DNA from: Whitmania pigra
Lineage: Eukaryota > Annelida > Clitellata > Hirudinida > Haemopidae
Direction of reading: 5' to 3'
DNA length: 64,000 nucleotides
NCBI GenBank assembly: GCA_021613335.1
Contig: JAJTWR010000111.1
Location: forward strand, 1-64,000
This document shows positions 9,306 through 17,742 of this stretch, in pieces. Below the pieces are notes generated by a model. That model did not search any database and was not told the origin of the DNA. It was given only the letters and a program-made list of their open reading frames with translations. Position 1 is the first letter of the stretch; every line of letters starts with the position of its first letter. The position numbers and the translations under genes are program-made.

Positions 9306-10267
9306 CGGAGTGCCCGCCTGCGTCGTATTCTGGGATTGCTGACGGTGGAGATGACATCGGCGGCCAGGTTGAGCAGAATATAAAAAGTTGCCAGCAGCAT
9401 GCATACCGCCTGAATAACCGGAATGTCGCGCTTCGAGACTGAATCGACCAGCAGTTGCCCGAGCCCGGGATAGACAAACACCGTCTCGATCACCACCACG
9501 CCCGACACGAGATAGGCAAGGGTCAGCGCAACGACGTTGGCGATAGGGCCGATCGCATTCGGCAAGGCGTGACGCCAGATCACGCGCGCTTTTGGCAGTC
9601 CCTTCAGATGCGCCATTTCGATATAGGCGCAGGAGAGCACGGCCACCACGGATGCGCGGGTCATGCGCATCATGTAGGCCATGGTCGCCAGGGTGAGGGT
9701 AAGGGCCGGCAGAACGGTCTGATGGAGTTGCATCGAGAACGACATGCCTGGATTGACTGAAGACAGCGGCGGAAACGCCATCAGCGTCACCGCGAAGACG
9801 ACGATCAGGATATAGGCGATGAAGAAATCCGGTGCCGAACTCACGCCCAGCGCCGCCAGGTTGAGCGCCCGGTCGATGAGCCGGTTGCGGTAGAGGGCGC
9901 AGACGAGACCGAGCAGGATGGAAAGCGGCGTGGCCACGATCGCCGCCGCCGCCGCCAGGAAGATAGTGTTCGGCAAGCGCTCGCGCAGCAGGCCGGCAAC
10001 GGGCTGGCCGCTGGCCAGCGATGCGCCGAAGTCGCCTTGCAGCAAGTTACCGATCCAAGCGAAGTAGCGAACGCTTGCAGGCACGTCAAGTTTCATCGAA
10101 CGGCGCAGCGCCGCAAGCGTCTCCGGCGTCGCCGTCTGCCCGAGAATAGCCTCGGCGCTGTCGCCGGGCAGCATCTGGACCGACAAGAAGATCGCCACCG
10201 AGACGCCGACCAGCGTCAACGCTCCAAGGAACAAGCGCCAGAAAATCATTGGCAGAATATCGGACAT
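9302..10267 (-). CDS. ABC transporter permease, DppB/OppB type
   Basis: 321 residues. The N-terminal hydrophobic segment and FLSVQMLPGDSAEAILGQ are typical of DppB. Six membrane segments follow, with HQTVLPALTLTLATMAYMMRMTRASVVAVL and the ATPase-contact loop HLKGLPKARVIWRHALPNAIGP. It lies 42 bp downstream of the solute-binding-protein gene, in the order SBP-B-C-ATPase, and belongs to the same transcription unit. Confidence 0.9.
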   Translation of the reverse strand: MSDILPMIFWRLFLGALTLVGVSVAIFLSVQMLPGDSAEAILGQTATPETLAALRRSMKLDVPASVRYFAWIGNLLQGDFGASLASGQPVAGLLRERLPNTIFLAAAAAIVATPLSILLGLVCALYRNRLIDRALNLAALGVSSAPDFFIAYILIVVFAVTLMAFPPLSSVNPGMSFSMQLHQTVLPALTLTLATMAYMMRMTRASVVAVLSCAYIEMAHLKGLPKARVIWRHALPNAIGPIANVVALTLAYLVSGVVVIETVFVYPGLGQLLVDSVSKRDIPVIQAVCMLLATFYILLNLAADVISTVSNPRIRRRRALR

Positions 10268-10309
10268 TCAGTCGTCCCGCCGCACAATATTGCAAAGTTT
10301 TAGCTCTTA

Positions 10310-11842
10310 TCAAGCGAACCACCAACGTTCGGTCGCCTTGTAACCGTCAAGGATCCATATCGGTGAAACCTCGGCGTGGGCGATCTTCTTGGAGATGAGG
10401 GTGACATAGTTGGCGAACGCCGGAATGACGGTGGAGCCTTCGTTCGAGATCAGCCCCTGCATATCCCAGTACATCTGACGACGTTTGTCCTGATCGCGTT
10501 CGCCGCGGGCGGCGACCAGCAACCGATTGAAGCGATCGTTGGACCAGTGGCTTTCATTGTACGGAGCGCCCTTCGAATAAGTGGAGGTCAGCATCCAGTC
10601 CTCTGTCGGGCGCCCAGCCCAAAAGGACGAGAACCACGGCACCTTTTGCCAGATCTTGGCCCAGTAGCCGTCGTTGGGATCGCGGACGAGATCGAAGTTG
10701 ACGCCGGCCTTGCCAGCCGACGCCTTATAAAGGCTGCCCATATCCACAGCGCCTGGAAAAGCGGCTTCCGACACATGCAGCTGGAACGTCGCGCCGGCCA
10801 TGCCCGATTTCTTCAAATGGAACTGCGCCTTGTCCGGATCGTAGACTCGCTGCGCCAGCTCCGAATTGAAGAATTTGTAGTTGCGCCCGATCGGCTGATC
10901 GTTGCCGACATAACCGTGACCGTTCAAGACCAGCTTCAAGATCGCCTCGCGGTCGATGGCGTATTTCATCGCCAAACGTAGATCGAGATTGTCGAAGGGG
11001 GGTTGATCGCACAGCATCGGAAAGTTGAGGTGCTGCCGTCCGGCCACCTCCAGCGCCTTGATGCCGGATGCATTCTGCACCATCGGCAGGATCTTGAAAC
11101 CGACGCGGTCCATCGCATCGATCTGACCGGCCTGCAGCGCCGCGATGCGCGCGCTTTCGTCGGCGACGACCAGCAGTGAAATTTCGTCGAAATGAGCGCG
11201 ATCCGATTTGAAGTAGTTCGGATTGCGCTTGCCGCTCGCGCGCACGCCGGGATTGAACGAGGTCAGAATATAGGGGCCGGTGCCGTTGCCGTCGATGAAG
11301 TTTGTCGTCCCATCCGGAACGATCCGCATGTAGTAGTCGCTGAACAGGTACGGCAGGTCGGCATTGGGTCCGCTAAGCTCGATGACGACGTGGTTGGGCC
11401 CGTCGGCGGCAACGGCGGTAACGGCGGCCAGCGTCCCCTTCAGCGGCGATTTACTGTCTTTGCCAAGGTGATGCCTGATGGAATAGACGACGTCCGCAAC
11501 CGTCAGCGGCTTGCCGCTGTGGAAAATTATGCCTTTGCGCAGCGTGAAGCTCCATTTCGTCAAGGTATCGTCCGCTTCCCAGCTCTCGGCCAGTTCAGGC
11601 CCGAGTCCGCCATTGGGCAGGAGTTCGACAAGACCGTTGCGGGTCATCATCTGGACCATCTGGTCCAGCGAGCCTGCGGTGCTGACCGGATCGAGGCTTT
11701 GCGCGATGTCACCGCTCAGTACGCCTAAACGTAAGACGCCGCCCTTCTTGGGCGCGCCCTGCGCCAGAAGCCGCGTCGGGCCCAGGCTGGCGACGGCGCT
11801 TGCGCTGGCAAGGAAACCGCGACGATTCATTCTCCAGTTCAT
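10310..11842 (-). CDS. ABC transporter solute-binding protein, family 5 (peptide/nickel/opine type), Tat-exported
   Basis: 510 residues from ATG 11842; ATG 11830 is an alternative. The N-terminus MNWRMNRRGFLASASAVAS is a twin-arginine signal, so the protein is probably folded before export to the periplasm. The mature part shows the family-5 pattern: GVLRLGVLSGDIAQSLDPVS, PELAESWEADDTLTKWSFTLRKG, FHSGKPLTVADVVYSI, and the late DKRRQMYWDMQGLISNEG. The family binds peptides, opines, glycosides and other small molecules, so the ligand cannot be read from sequence. First gene of the importer operon, directly behind one of the three shared-architecture promoters. Confidence 0.9.
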   Translation of the reverse strand: MNWRMNRRGFLASASAVASLGPTRLLAQGAPKKGGVLRLGVLSGDIAQSLDPVSTAGSLDQMVQMMTRNGLVELLPNGGLGPELAESWEADDTLTKWSFTLRKGIIFHSGKPLTVADVVYSIRHHLGKDSKSPLKGTLAAVTAVAADGPNHVVIELSGPNADLPYLFSDYYMRIVPDGTTNFIDGNGTGPYILTSFNPGVRASGKRNPNYFKSDRAHFDEISLLVVADESARIAALQAGQIDAMDRVGFKILPMVQNASGIKALEVAGRQHLNFPMLCDQPPFDNLDLRLAMKYAIDREAILKLVLNGHGYVGNDQPIGRNYKFFNSELAQRVYDPDKAQFHLKKSGMAGATFQLHVSEAAFPGAVDMGSLYKASAGKAGVNFDLVRDPNDGYWAKIWQKVPWFSSFWAGRPTEDWMLTSTYSKGAPYNESHWSNDRFNRLLVAARGERDQDKRRQMYWDMQGLISNEGSTVIPAFANYVTLISKKIAHAEVSPIWILDGYKATERWWFA

Positions 11843-11925
11843 TGGCACTTCACCGTCTCCTCCACCGACGTCATCCTATGCGCGGAACTACGCATGACGA
11901 GATTCAGCGCTCTTCTTTTTCAGCG

Positions 11926-11984
11926 TATCCTGGCGCAACGGCAGTTTGTGTCAATAAGAAAAACTTACGTTCTGTATAATAGAA
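11926..11984 (-). promoter_or_regulatory. Importer promoter with island-specific operator
   Basis: On the minus strand the palindrome-like TTCTATTATACAGAA (11984-11970) is followed after exactly 15 bp by TTGACA (11954-11949). A weak -10 candidate AGGATA (11931-11926) lies 17 bp further on. The same operator, 15 bp, TTGAC(A/G) arrangement is found before the lyase operon and the ThDP-enzyme gene. The plus strand of this site also contains TATAAT at 11975-11980 and TTGACA at 11993-11998, so the divergent flavoprotein gene may be controlled from the same place. Confidence 0.6.
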
Positions 11985-12120
11985 AATAAGCCTTGACAGA
12001 TCGCGCGCTCTCATGAAAGCTTTCAACCGTCGAGGCTGTAAACTTCCCGCCTTTTTCGGCTGCAATCGATCCAGGCGAGATGGCTTGCGCCTCTCTGCCA
12101 TCCGCTGTCCTGAGGCTGAA

Positions 12121-13584
12121 ATGAATGTGATTGTGGGCGACCGCAAGCCGTTCGAATACGAGGCGCCTGTGCTGATCGTCGGCGCCGGCGCTTGCGGGCT
12201 TTCCGCGGCGCTTGCCGCGACCGACGCCGGAGCCGAGGCGCTGATCGTCGAGCGGGACAAGGTTCCGCGCGGCAGCACCGGCCTGTCCACCGGGCTTATC
12301 CCGGCCTGCGGCTCCAAGCTACAGGCGGCAGCCGGCATCAGCGACAGCTGCGAGGCGTTCGCCGCCGATCTCATGCGCAAGACCAGGGGACGCACCGACC
12401 GTCAACTGGTCGACTGCATGGTACGCGCATCGGGCGGCATCGTCGACTGGCTCTGCGACGATCACCGTATCGACCTCGAGCTATGCCGGGGCTTGAGATA
12501 TCCAGGGCACACCGCTGAGCGAATGCACGGCACCGCGAATCGCACCGGCGCCGAACTGGAGGATCAGCTCCTGGCCGCGGCCGAGCGCCGCAATGTTGGC
12601 TTGATCACGCTTGCGGAGGTTGTCGATCTCTACGCCACATCCGATCGCGCGGCGATCGGCGTCAGGATCAGACGCCCCGATGGAGCCTTCGAGGAGATCG
12701 GCTGCCGCGCGCTGATTCTGGCATGCTGCGGCTTCGGCGCCAATCCCGACATGATCGCGCGCTATATTCCGTCCTTGACCAAGGCGCCCTATCTCGGCCA
12801 CGAAGGCAACAAAGGACACGCGATTGCCTGGGGATTGGCGCTCGGCGCCGCGCTCGCCGACATGGGCAGCTTCCAAGGCCACGGCGCGATCGGCAATCCT
12901 TCTGGCGTTCCCATGTGGAACACCATCACCGTTAACGGGATTCAAGTGAATCTTGCCGGCCGGCGGTTTTCGGACGAATCCGCCGGCTATTCCGAACAAG
13001 CCTTGAAGGTGCTAGCCCAGCCTGAAGGGCTTGCCTGGAACATCTACGACCGCCGCGGTCACGATCTTGCGCAAACCTATGCCGATTACCGCCAGGGATT
13101 GAAGATGGGAGCGGTCAAAATCGCCGGGACGGTTGCGCAGCTTGGCGCGGCCACGCGCCTGCCGGAAGCGGCGTTGGCGCAAACGCTTGAGGATGTCGCT
13201 GACATGACCGGCGGCAAGAAGATCTGCCCGTTCGGTCGCGATTTCTCGCAAACCCCGCCGCTTGCTCCGCCCTACTATGCAGCGCGGGTCACGGGCGCTT
13301 ATCTGCACACGCAGGGCGGGCTGGTGGTGTCGCCGGAGGATGCGCGGGTCATCGGCCGCGACGGCAGGCGCTTGCCGAATCTGTTTGCCGGCGGCGGCGC
13401 TGCGCGCGGTATTTCGGGCGATGGCGACTCCGGTTATCTTGCCGGCAACGGCCTGCTCACCGCCTTGGCGCTGGGAGCGGCGGCGGGCAGGGCGGCGGCC
13501 AGGCTTTCGAGCGGATTGAATGCGACGTTCGATTCCGGCCCGGCATCGATGGCGCATCGACCGTCAAATCCGAAAAATCCATGA
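12121..13584 (+). CDS. FAD-dependent oxidoreductase, fumarate-reductase/urocanate-reductase-like
   Basis: 487 residues from ATG 12121, which has GAGG about nine bases upstream; the frame is open from 12013 but the extra N-terminus looks non-native. The FAD-binding Rossmann motif VLIVGAGACGLSAALAATDAG begins at about residue 18. DKVPRGSTGLSTGLIPA and the C-terminal LFAGGGAARGISGDGDSGYLAGNGLLTALALG are the second FAD contacts of the succinate dehydrogenase/fumarate reductase flavoprotein superfamily. Such enzymes reduce or form C=C bonds next to carboxyl or carbonyl groups. Transcribed towards the lyase operon. The last 24 or so residues (after RLSSG) come from intergenic repeat copy B, so the native stop seems lost. 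Confidence 0.8.
   Translation: MNVIVGDRKPFEYEAPVLIVGAGACGLSAALAATDAGAEALIVERDKVPRGSTGLSTGLIPACGSKLQAAAGISDSCEAFAADLMRKTRGRTDRQLVDCMVRASGGIVDWLCDDHRIDLELCRGLRYPGHTAERMHGTANRTGAELEDQLLAAAERRNVGLITLAEVVDLYATSDRAAIGVRIRRPDGAFEEIGCRALILACCGFGANPDMIARYIPSLTKAPYLGHEGNKGHAIAWGLALGAALADMGSFQGHGAIGNPSGVPMWNTITVNGIQVNLAGRRFSDESAGYSEQALKVLAQPEGLAWNIYDRRGHDLAQTYADYRQGLKMGAVKIAGTVAQLGAATRLPEAALAQTLEDVADMTGGKKICPFGRDFSQTPPLAPPYYAARVTGAYLHTQGGLVVSPEDARVIGRDGRRLPNLFAGGGAARGISGDGDSGYLAGNGLLTALALGAAAGRAAARLSSGLNATFDSGPASMAHRPSNPKNP
13511..13551 (+). repeat. Gene-3'-end repeat, copy B, fused in frame to the flavoprotein gene
   Basis: GCGGATTGAATGCGACGTTC begins a 41-bp match to copies A and C; similarity to copy C continues through GCATCGACCGTC to about 13563. 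Here the repeat is read through as GLNATFDSGPASMAHRPS at the end of the flavoprotein, because the in-frame codon is TTG where copy A supplies a stop. Confidence 0.6.
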
Positions 13585-13609
13585 GAATCGTGAAGCTGCT
13601 CGCGGTCGT

Positions 13610-14218
13610 TTAGCTCAGCCAAGGCCGCTCCTGACGATAGCGCCGCTCGAATGCCTCGATCCGAGCCGCGTGGGTGCGAGTGAGCGAGATCTCGTCCAGC
13701 CCTTCCAACATGCAACGGCGCTTCAGGCCATTGAGCTTGAAGGGGTAGAGCCTGCCGCCGGCATGAACTTGCCGGCTCACAAGGTCGACGCGGATGGAAC
13801 AGGCATGACCCTGCTCTTCCAGCCAGTCGAATATCTCGTCCGTCTGCTGCGGCGGCAACTGCACCGGCAGCAGGCCATTGACCAGCGCATTATTAAAAAA
13901 GATATCGCTGAAAGACGGCGCGATCACCGAGCGGATGCCGAAATCGGCAAGCGCATACACCGCGCCTTCGCGCGAGGAGCCACAGGCGAAATTCCTGCCG
14001 GCCAGGATGATTCCGGCGTCGCGATAGGGCGGTCGATTCAAGATGAAATCCGGTTTTTCCACGCCCTCGGCATCGAAGCGATCGTCGTAAAAGAGAAAAT
14101 CCTGGTAGCCGTCCTTGCGCGGCTTGCGCAGGAATCGCGCCGGGACGATTCGATCGGTATCGATGTCATCCGCGCGCATCGGTGCCACAACGGCATCGAC
14201 GACAGTGAACGCTCTCAT
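13610..14218 (-). CDS. leuD: 3-isopropylmalate dehydratase small subunit-like hydro-lyase
   Basis: 202 residues from ATG 14218, 11 bp after the LeuC-like stop. Family features are DDIDTDRIVPARFL near the start, the loop ILAGRNFACGSSREGAVYAL and SVIAPSFSDIFFNNALVNGLLP. It forms the swivel domain of an aconitase-type heterodimer with the upstream large subunit. There is no leuA or leuB next to it and the operon is catabolic. It may therefore hydrate a maleate, citraconate or alkylmaleate rather than serve leucine synthesis; that is inference. Confidence 0.85.
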   Translation of the reverse strand: MRAFTVVDAVVAPMRADDIDTDRIVPARFLRKPRKDGYQDFLFYDDRFDAEGVEKPDFILNRPPYRDAGIILAGRNFACGSSREGAVYALADFGIRSVIAPSFSDIFFNNALVNGLLPVQLPPQQTDEIFDWLEEQGHACSIRVDLVSRQVHAGGRLYPFKLNGLKRRCMLEGLDEISLTRTHAARIEAFERRYRQERPWLS

Positions 14219-14229
14219 GCGGCTGCTCC

Positions 14230-15618
14230 CTAGAGATAGGCGCGGACATCGGCTATCCGCCCTTCGAGCGCGGCGGCGGCGGCGGAAGCGGGACTTGCCA
14301 GATGCGTGCGCGCGCCCACCCCCTGCCGGCCAATGAAATTCCGGTTCGAGGTCGACACCGACCGCTTCTGGAACCCAACGAGATCGCCATTCATGCCAAC
14401 GCACATGGAGCAGCCGGGATTGCGCCATTCGAAACCGGCGTCGATGAAAATCCGGTCAAGGCCTTCGGCTTCCGCCTGCGCCTTGACGGCGGCCGATCCA
14501 GGGCTGACCAGGACGGGCGCCTTGGCCCTGCCCTTGCGGGCGATCGCCGCCGCCGCGCGCAGATCCTCGATCCGGCCGTTGGTGCAAGAGCCGATGAAGA
14601 CCTGATCGATTGGCACGCCGATCAGCGCAGAGCCTGGCGTCAAGCCCATATATTCCAAGGCCAGCTCCCACTGCTTGCGCTGCTCGGCCGAGCCGGCGGC
14701 GGACAAGCGCGGGATGGCATCGCCGACGCGAAGCGCCATACCGGGATTGGTTCCCCAGGTGATCATCGGGCGGACGTCGCGCGCATCGAGCCGCACCTCC
14801 TTGTCGAAGGTCGCGCCCTCGTCGGTGCAAAGCCCGCGCCAATATTCGCACGCCGCTTCGAACCGGGAACCATCCGGCGCATAGGACCGGCCCTTCAGGT
14901 AAGCGAAGGCGGTTTCGTCCGGCGCGATCAGGCCAGCGCGCGCGCCGGCCTCGATCGACATGTTGCAGACGGTCAGCCGCTGCTCTATCGACATCGCCTT
15001 GAACGCATCGCCGGCATATTCGATGATATGGCCGGCGGCAGCGGCGACGCCAATCCGCGAGACGATATAGAGGATCGCGTCCTTGGCCGAGACGTCCTGC
15101 GGCATCTGGTTGCTCAGCGCGATGCGCATCGATTTCGGCTTGCGCTGCCAGATCGTCTGGGTGGCCAGCACATGCGCGACCTCGCTGGCGCCGATGCCAA
15201 AGGCCAGCGCGCCGAGCGCGCCATGAGTCGAGGTGTGGCTGTCGCCGCAAACCAGGATGGCGCCGGGCAGCGTTAGCCCAAGCTCCGGGGCGATGACATG
15301 GACGATGCCCTGCCGGCTGGCGCCCATGCCCCACGCCTGAATGCCGAAGCGTTCCATGTTCACGTCGAACAGTTCGACCATCTTGCGTTGATCGGCGGCA
15401 AGCCGCTCCAGGCCGCCGACGGTTGGAACGTAGTGGTCGGCAGCGCCGAAGGATTGGCCGGGCCGCGCGACGCCTTGTCCGAGATCGTCGAGTTTTTCGA
15501 ACGGGGTGCGCGATCCCTCGTGGAGCAGATGGCAGTCGACATAGAGCAGCGTGTCGCCTTCTTCTGTGGTGACGATCGCATGATTTTGCCAGATCTTGTC
15601 GAACAGCGTGCGCGCCAT
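14230..15618 (-). CDS. leuC: 3-isopropylmalate dehydratase large subunit-like hydro-lyase
   Basis: 462 residues, normal length for bacterial LeuC. MARTLFDKIWQNHAIV start, VCGDSHTSTHGALGALAFGIG, VFIGSCTNGRIEDLRAAA and NPGCSMCVGMNGD supply the three cysteines that hold the [4Fe-4S] cluster (about residues 345, 405 and 408). STSNRNFIGRQGVG is the substrate-loop signature. The gene is preceded by AAAGGAGAG and lies 18 bp after the acyl-CoA synthetase gene. LeuCD-type enzymes are known to hydrate maleate analogues, and related dimethylmaleate hydratases exist in nicotinate fermenters; the island context favours such a catabolic role here. Confidence 0.85.
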   Translation of the reverse strand: MARTLFDKIWQNHAIVTTEEGDTLLYVDCHLLHEGSRTPFEKLDDLGQGVARPGQSFGAADHYVPTVGGLERLAADQRKMVELFDVNMERFGIQAWGMGASRQGIVHVIAPELGLTLPGAILVCGDSHTSTHGALGALAFGIGASEVAHVLATQTIWQRKPKSMRIALSNQMPQDVSAKDAILYIVSRIGVAAAAGHIIEYAGDAFKAMSIEQRLTVCNMSIEAGARAGLIAPDETAFAYLKGRSYAPDGSRFEAACEYWRGLCTDEGATFDKEVRLDARDVRPMITWGTNPGMALRVGDAIPRLSAAGSAEQRKQWELALEYMGLTPGSALIGVPIDQVFIGSCTNGRIEDLRAAAAIARKGRAKAPVLVSPGSAAVKAQAEAEGLDRIFIDAGFEWRNPGCSMCVGMNGDLVGFQKRSVSTSNRNFIGRQGVGARTHLASPASAAAAALEGRIADVRAYL

Positions 15619-15636
15619 TGCCCCGTCGCTCTCCTT

Positions 15637-17742
15637 TCAAGACAGGGTTGCCCGTCCGTCGACGGCAACCGCGCCTTGGCCGCGCGCGCCGATGAGAAGC
15701 GGATTGATGTCGAGTTCGACGAGTCGCGGACCGAGCGCCGCTGCCAGGTGGCTCAAACGGCTGGCGGCTTGGGCGGCCGCTTCGACGTCGGCCGGCTTGC
15801 AGCCGCGAAAACCGTCGAGCAACGGCCAGAGCTTCAACCGCTTCATCATGTCGAGCGCCTGCTTCTCATCGATCGGCGCAAGCGCCGCCTGCACGTCGCC
15901 GAGCAGTTCCACGCCGGTCCCGCCGATGCCGATCAGGATCAGGGCGCCGAATTGCGGGTCGTGCTTGGCGCCAAGGAAGAGCTCGGCTTGGCCATAGCCC
16001 ATCTCCTGGACGATGCACCCCTCGAAGCCGGCGATGCGGTGCGTTGCGAAGGCATGCTCGATCGCTGAGAAGGCGGTTCGCACAGCCGCTGCATCTTGCA
16101 GGCCAAGCTTGACCGCGCCAATGTCGCTCTTATGAACCAGCGCCTTGCTGACGCCCTTTAGCGCCACCGGGAAGCCAATTTCCTCGGCGGCCGCCACCGC
16201 CTGCAGGGCGTCGGAGCTGACGATTCCCCGCGTTACCTTGATGCCGCCGGCGGCGACGAGCTGTTTTGTCTCATCCTCGCTCAGCGCGCCCGTCCGATCC
16301 TGGAGGTGGGCTGGAAGGTGAAACGGTTCGATCTCGCGCGCCGGCGAAACCTTCGCGGCGGCAAGGGTCGATAGCGCGGCTAGGGTGCGAATCGCGCCAT
16401 CCAGAGTATCGAAGTAGGGATGGCCAAGCCGCAGGCAGGCAGCCCGGACCTGCTCGCCGGCCTGGCCGGCAAGATTGGCGACGATCGCCGGCTTGCCCGC
16501 CTGGCGCGACGCCCGGATCGTTTCCTCCACCATTTCCAGCATCAGCGGCTGCGTGGTCAGAACGCAGACGCCGACGCCGGTTTCGGGGGCGGCCAGCACC
16601 GCGTCCAGCGTGGCCGCTATGCCCGCGCGCGTCCAGCCCGTCTGCAATACGCCAAGATCGAGCGGCAGATGGCGATGCGATTCGGCCAGAACCCCCTCCA
16701 GCGCAGCCTTCGTTCCAGCGGAGAGTTCGGCGACCGGGAAGGCCGCATCCGTTATCCGGTCGAGCGCGATGGCGCAACCGCCGCCCGAGCCCGAAAAGAC
16801 CGCTGCGCCGCCGCCGCGATACGGCTCTGCATTGCAGAGGAAATTGGCGGCTTCAACCATGCCGTTGGCATCGTCGAACAGCGCGACGCCAACCTGCTGG
16901 CAGGCCGCGGCGAAGGTGGAATAGGCGCCGGCCAGGCTTGCTGTGTGCGAGCGCGCCGCAGCGATGCCGGCTTGCGAGCGTCCCGCCTTGGTGACGAGCA
17001 ACGGCTTGCCGGCGATGTGCGCCCGCATCGCGCAGTCAAGGAAGCGACGAGGATTGGACAGGCCCTCGATATAGGCGGCGATCGCCTTGGTGTCGGGGTC
17101 CTCGATCATGAAATCGATGAAGTCGCAGATTTCAAGATCCGCCTGATTGCCGACCGATACGCATAGGCTGAAGGCGATGCCGCGGTCGGCGCCATAGTCG
17201 AACATCGTCGCCATCAGCGCGCCCGATTGGCTGACCAAGCCGACGCTGCCCGCAGGAAGATGGTCCCGCTCCATCGACAGTGACGGCGTCAGCGCCAGAT
17301 GGACGCCTGGAGCCATCAGGCCAAGGCAGTTGGGACCGAGGATGCGCATACCGGCGCTGCGCGCGATTTCCAACATGCGACGCTGACGCGCAGCGCCTTC
17401 AAGACCGGCTTCGGCGAAATTCGCCGTGATCACGACCGCGAATGCCACGCCGGCGGCCGCGCAGTCGGCAAGGCTTGCTTCGACCTGTTCGGCCGGCAGC
17501 GCCATGATCGCCACATCGATTGGCCTTCCCACGGCTGCAACCGTCCCATGGGCAGGAAGTCCGAGCACTGTCGTCGCCTTGGGATTGATCGGAACGATCG
17601 AGCCGGTGAATTTATGCTTGATCAGGTACTTCAGAACACGGCCGCCGAACTTCCGGCTATCCTCCGAAGCGCCGATGACGGCGATCGAGCGCGGCGCGCA
17701 CAGGCGTTTCAGATCGGTTCGAGGGGCGGTTCGGGCGGTCAC
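15637..17742 (-). CDS. Acyl-CoA synthetase (NDP-forming), fused alpha-beta acetate-CoA ligase family
   Basis: 701 residues. N-terminal CoA-binding Rossmann domain (APRSIAVIGASEDSRKFGGRVLKYL), then succinyl-CoA-synthetase-like ligase domain with GILGPNCLGLMAPG-type loop and the phosphohistidine region RSHTASLAGAYSTF. A C-terminal ATP-grasp domain contains GFPVALKGVSKALVHKSDIGAVKLGL and GVELLGDVQAALAPID. It makes an acyl-CoA from a carboxylate, ATP and CoA with release of ADP and phosphate. Starts with GTG 17742 overlapping the previous stop as GTGA. In the proposed pathway it activates the carboxylate released by the lyase. Confidence 0.88.
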   Translation of the reverse strand: MTARTAPRTDLKRLCAPRSIAVIGASEDSRKFGGRVLKYLIKHKFTGSIVPINPKATTVLGLPAHGTVAAVGRPIDVAIMALPAEQVEASLADCAAAGVAFAVVITANFAEAGLEGAARQRRMLEIARSAGMRILGPNCLGLMAPGVHLALTPSLSMERDHLPAGSVGLVSQSGALMATMFDYGADRGIAFSLCVSVGNQADLEICDFIDFMIEDPDTKAIAAYIEGLSNPRRFLDCAMRAHIAGKPLLVTKAGRSQAGIAAARSHTASLAGAYSTFAAACQQVGVALFDDANGMVEAANFLCNAEPYRGGGAAVFSGSGGGCAIALDRITDAAFPVAELSAGTKAALEGVLAESHRHLPLDLGVLQTGWTRAGIAATLDAVLAAPETGVGVCVLTTQPLMLEMVEETIRASRQAGKPAIVANLAGQAGEQVRAACLRLGHPYFDTLDGAIRTLAALSTLAAAKVSPAREIEPFHLPAHLQDRTGALSEDETKQLVAAGGIKVTRGIVSSDALQAVAAAEEIGFPVALKGVSKALVHKSDIGAVKLGLQDAAAVRTAFSAIEHAFATHRIAGFEGCIVQEMGYGQAELFLGAKHDPQFGALILIGIGGTGVELLGDVQAALAPIDEKQALDMMKRLKLWPLLDGFRGCKPADVEAAAQAASRLSHLAAALGPRLVELDINPLLIGARGQGAVAVDGRATLS

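Noticed and set aside
11993..12021. TTGACA as a firm promoter for the flavoprotein gene
   Set aside because: No acceptable -10 box at 16-18 bp, and its distance to the operator (8 bp) differs from the three matching promoters; left as a possibility only.
13606..13620. TTTAGCTCAG as the D-arm of a tRNA
   Set aside because: It is the end of the LeuD-like gene, with no acceptor, anticodon or T-arm around it.
14302..15276. A 324-residue plus-strand protein opposite the LeuC-like gene
   Set aside because: Arginine- and alanine-rich shadow of a clear coding gene on the other strand.
16266..16994. Arginine/proline-rich plus-strand frame inside the acyl-CoA synthetase gene
   Set aside because: Composition typical of an out-of-frame translation of GC-rich DNA.
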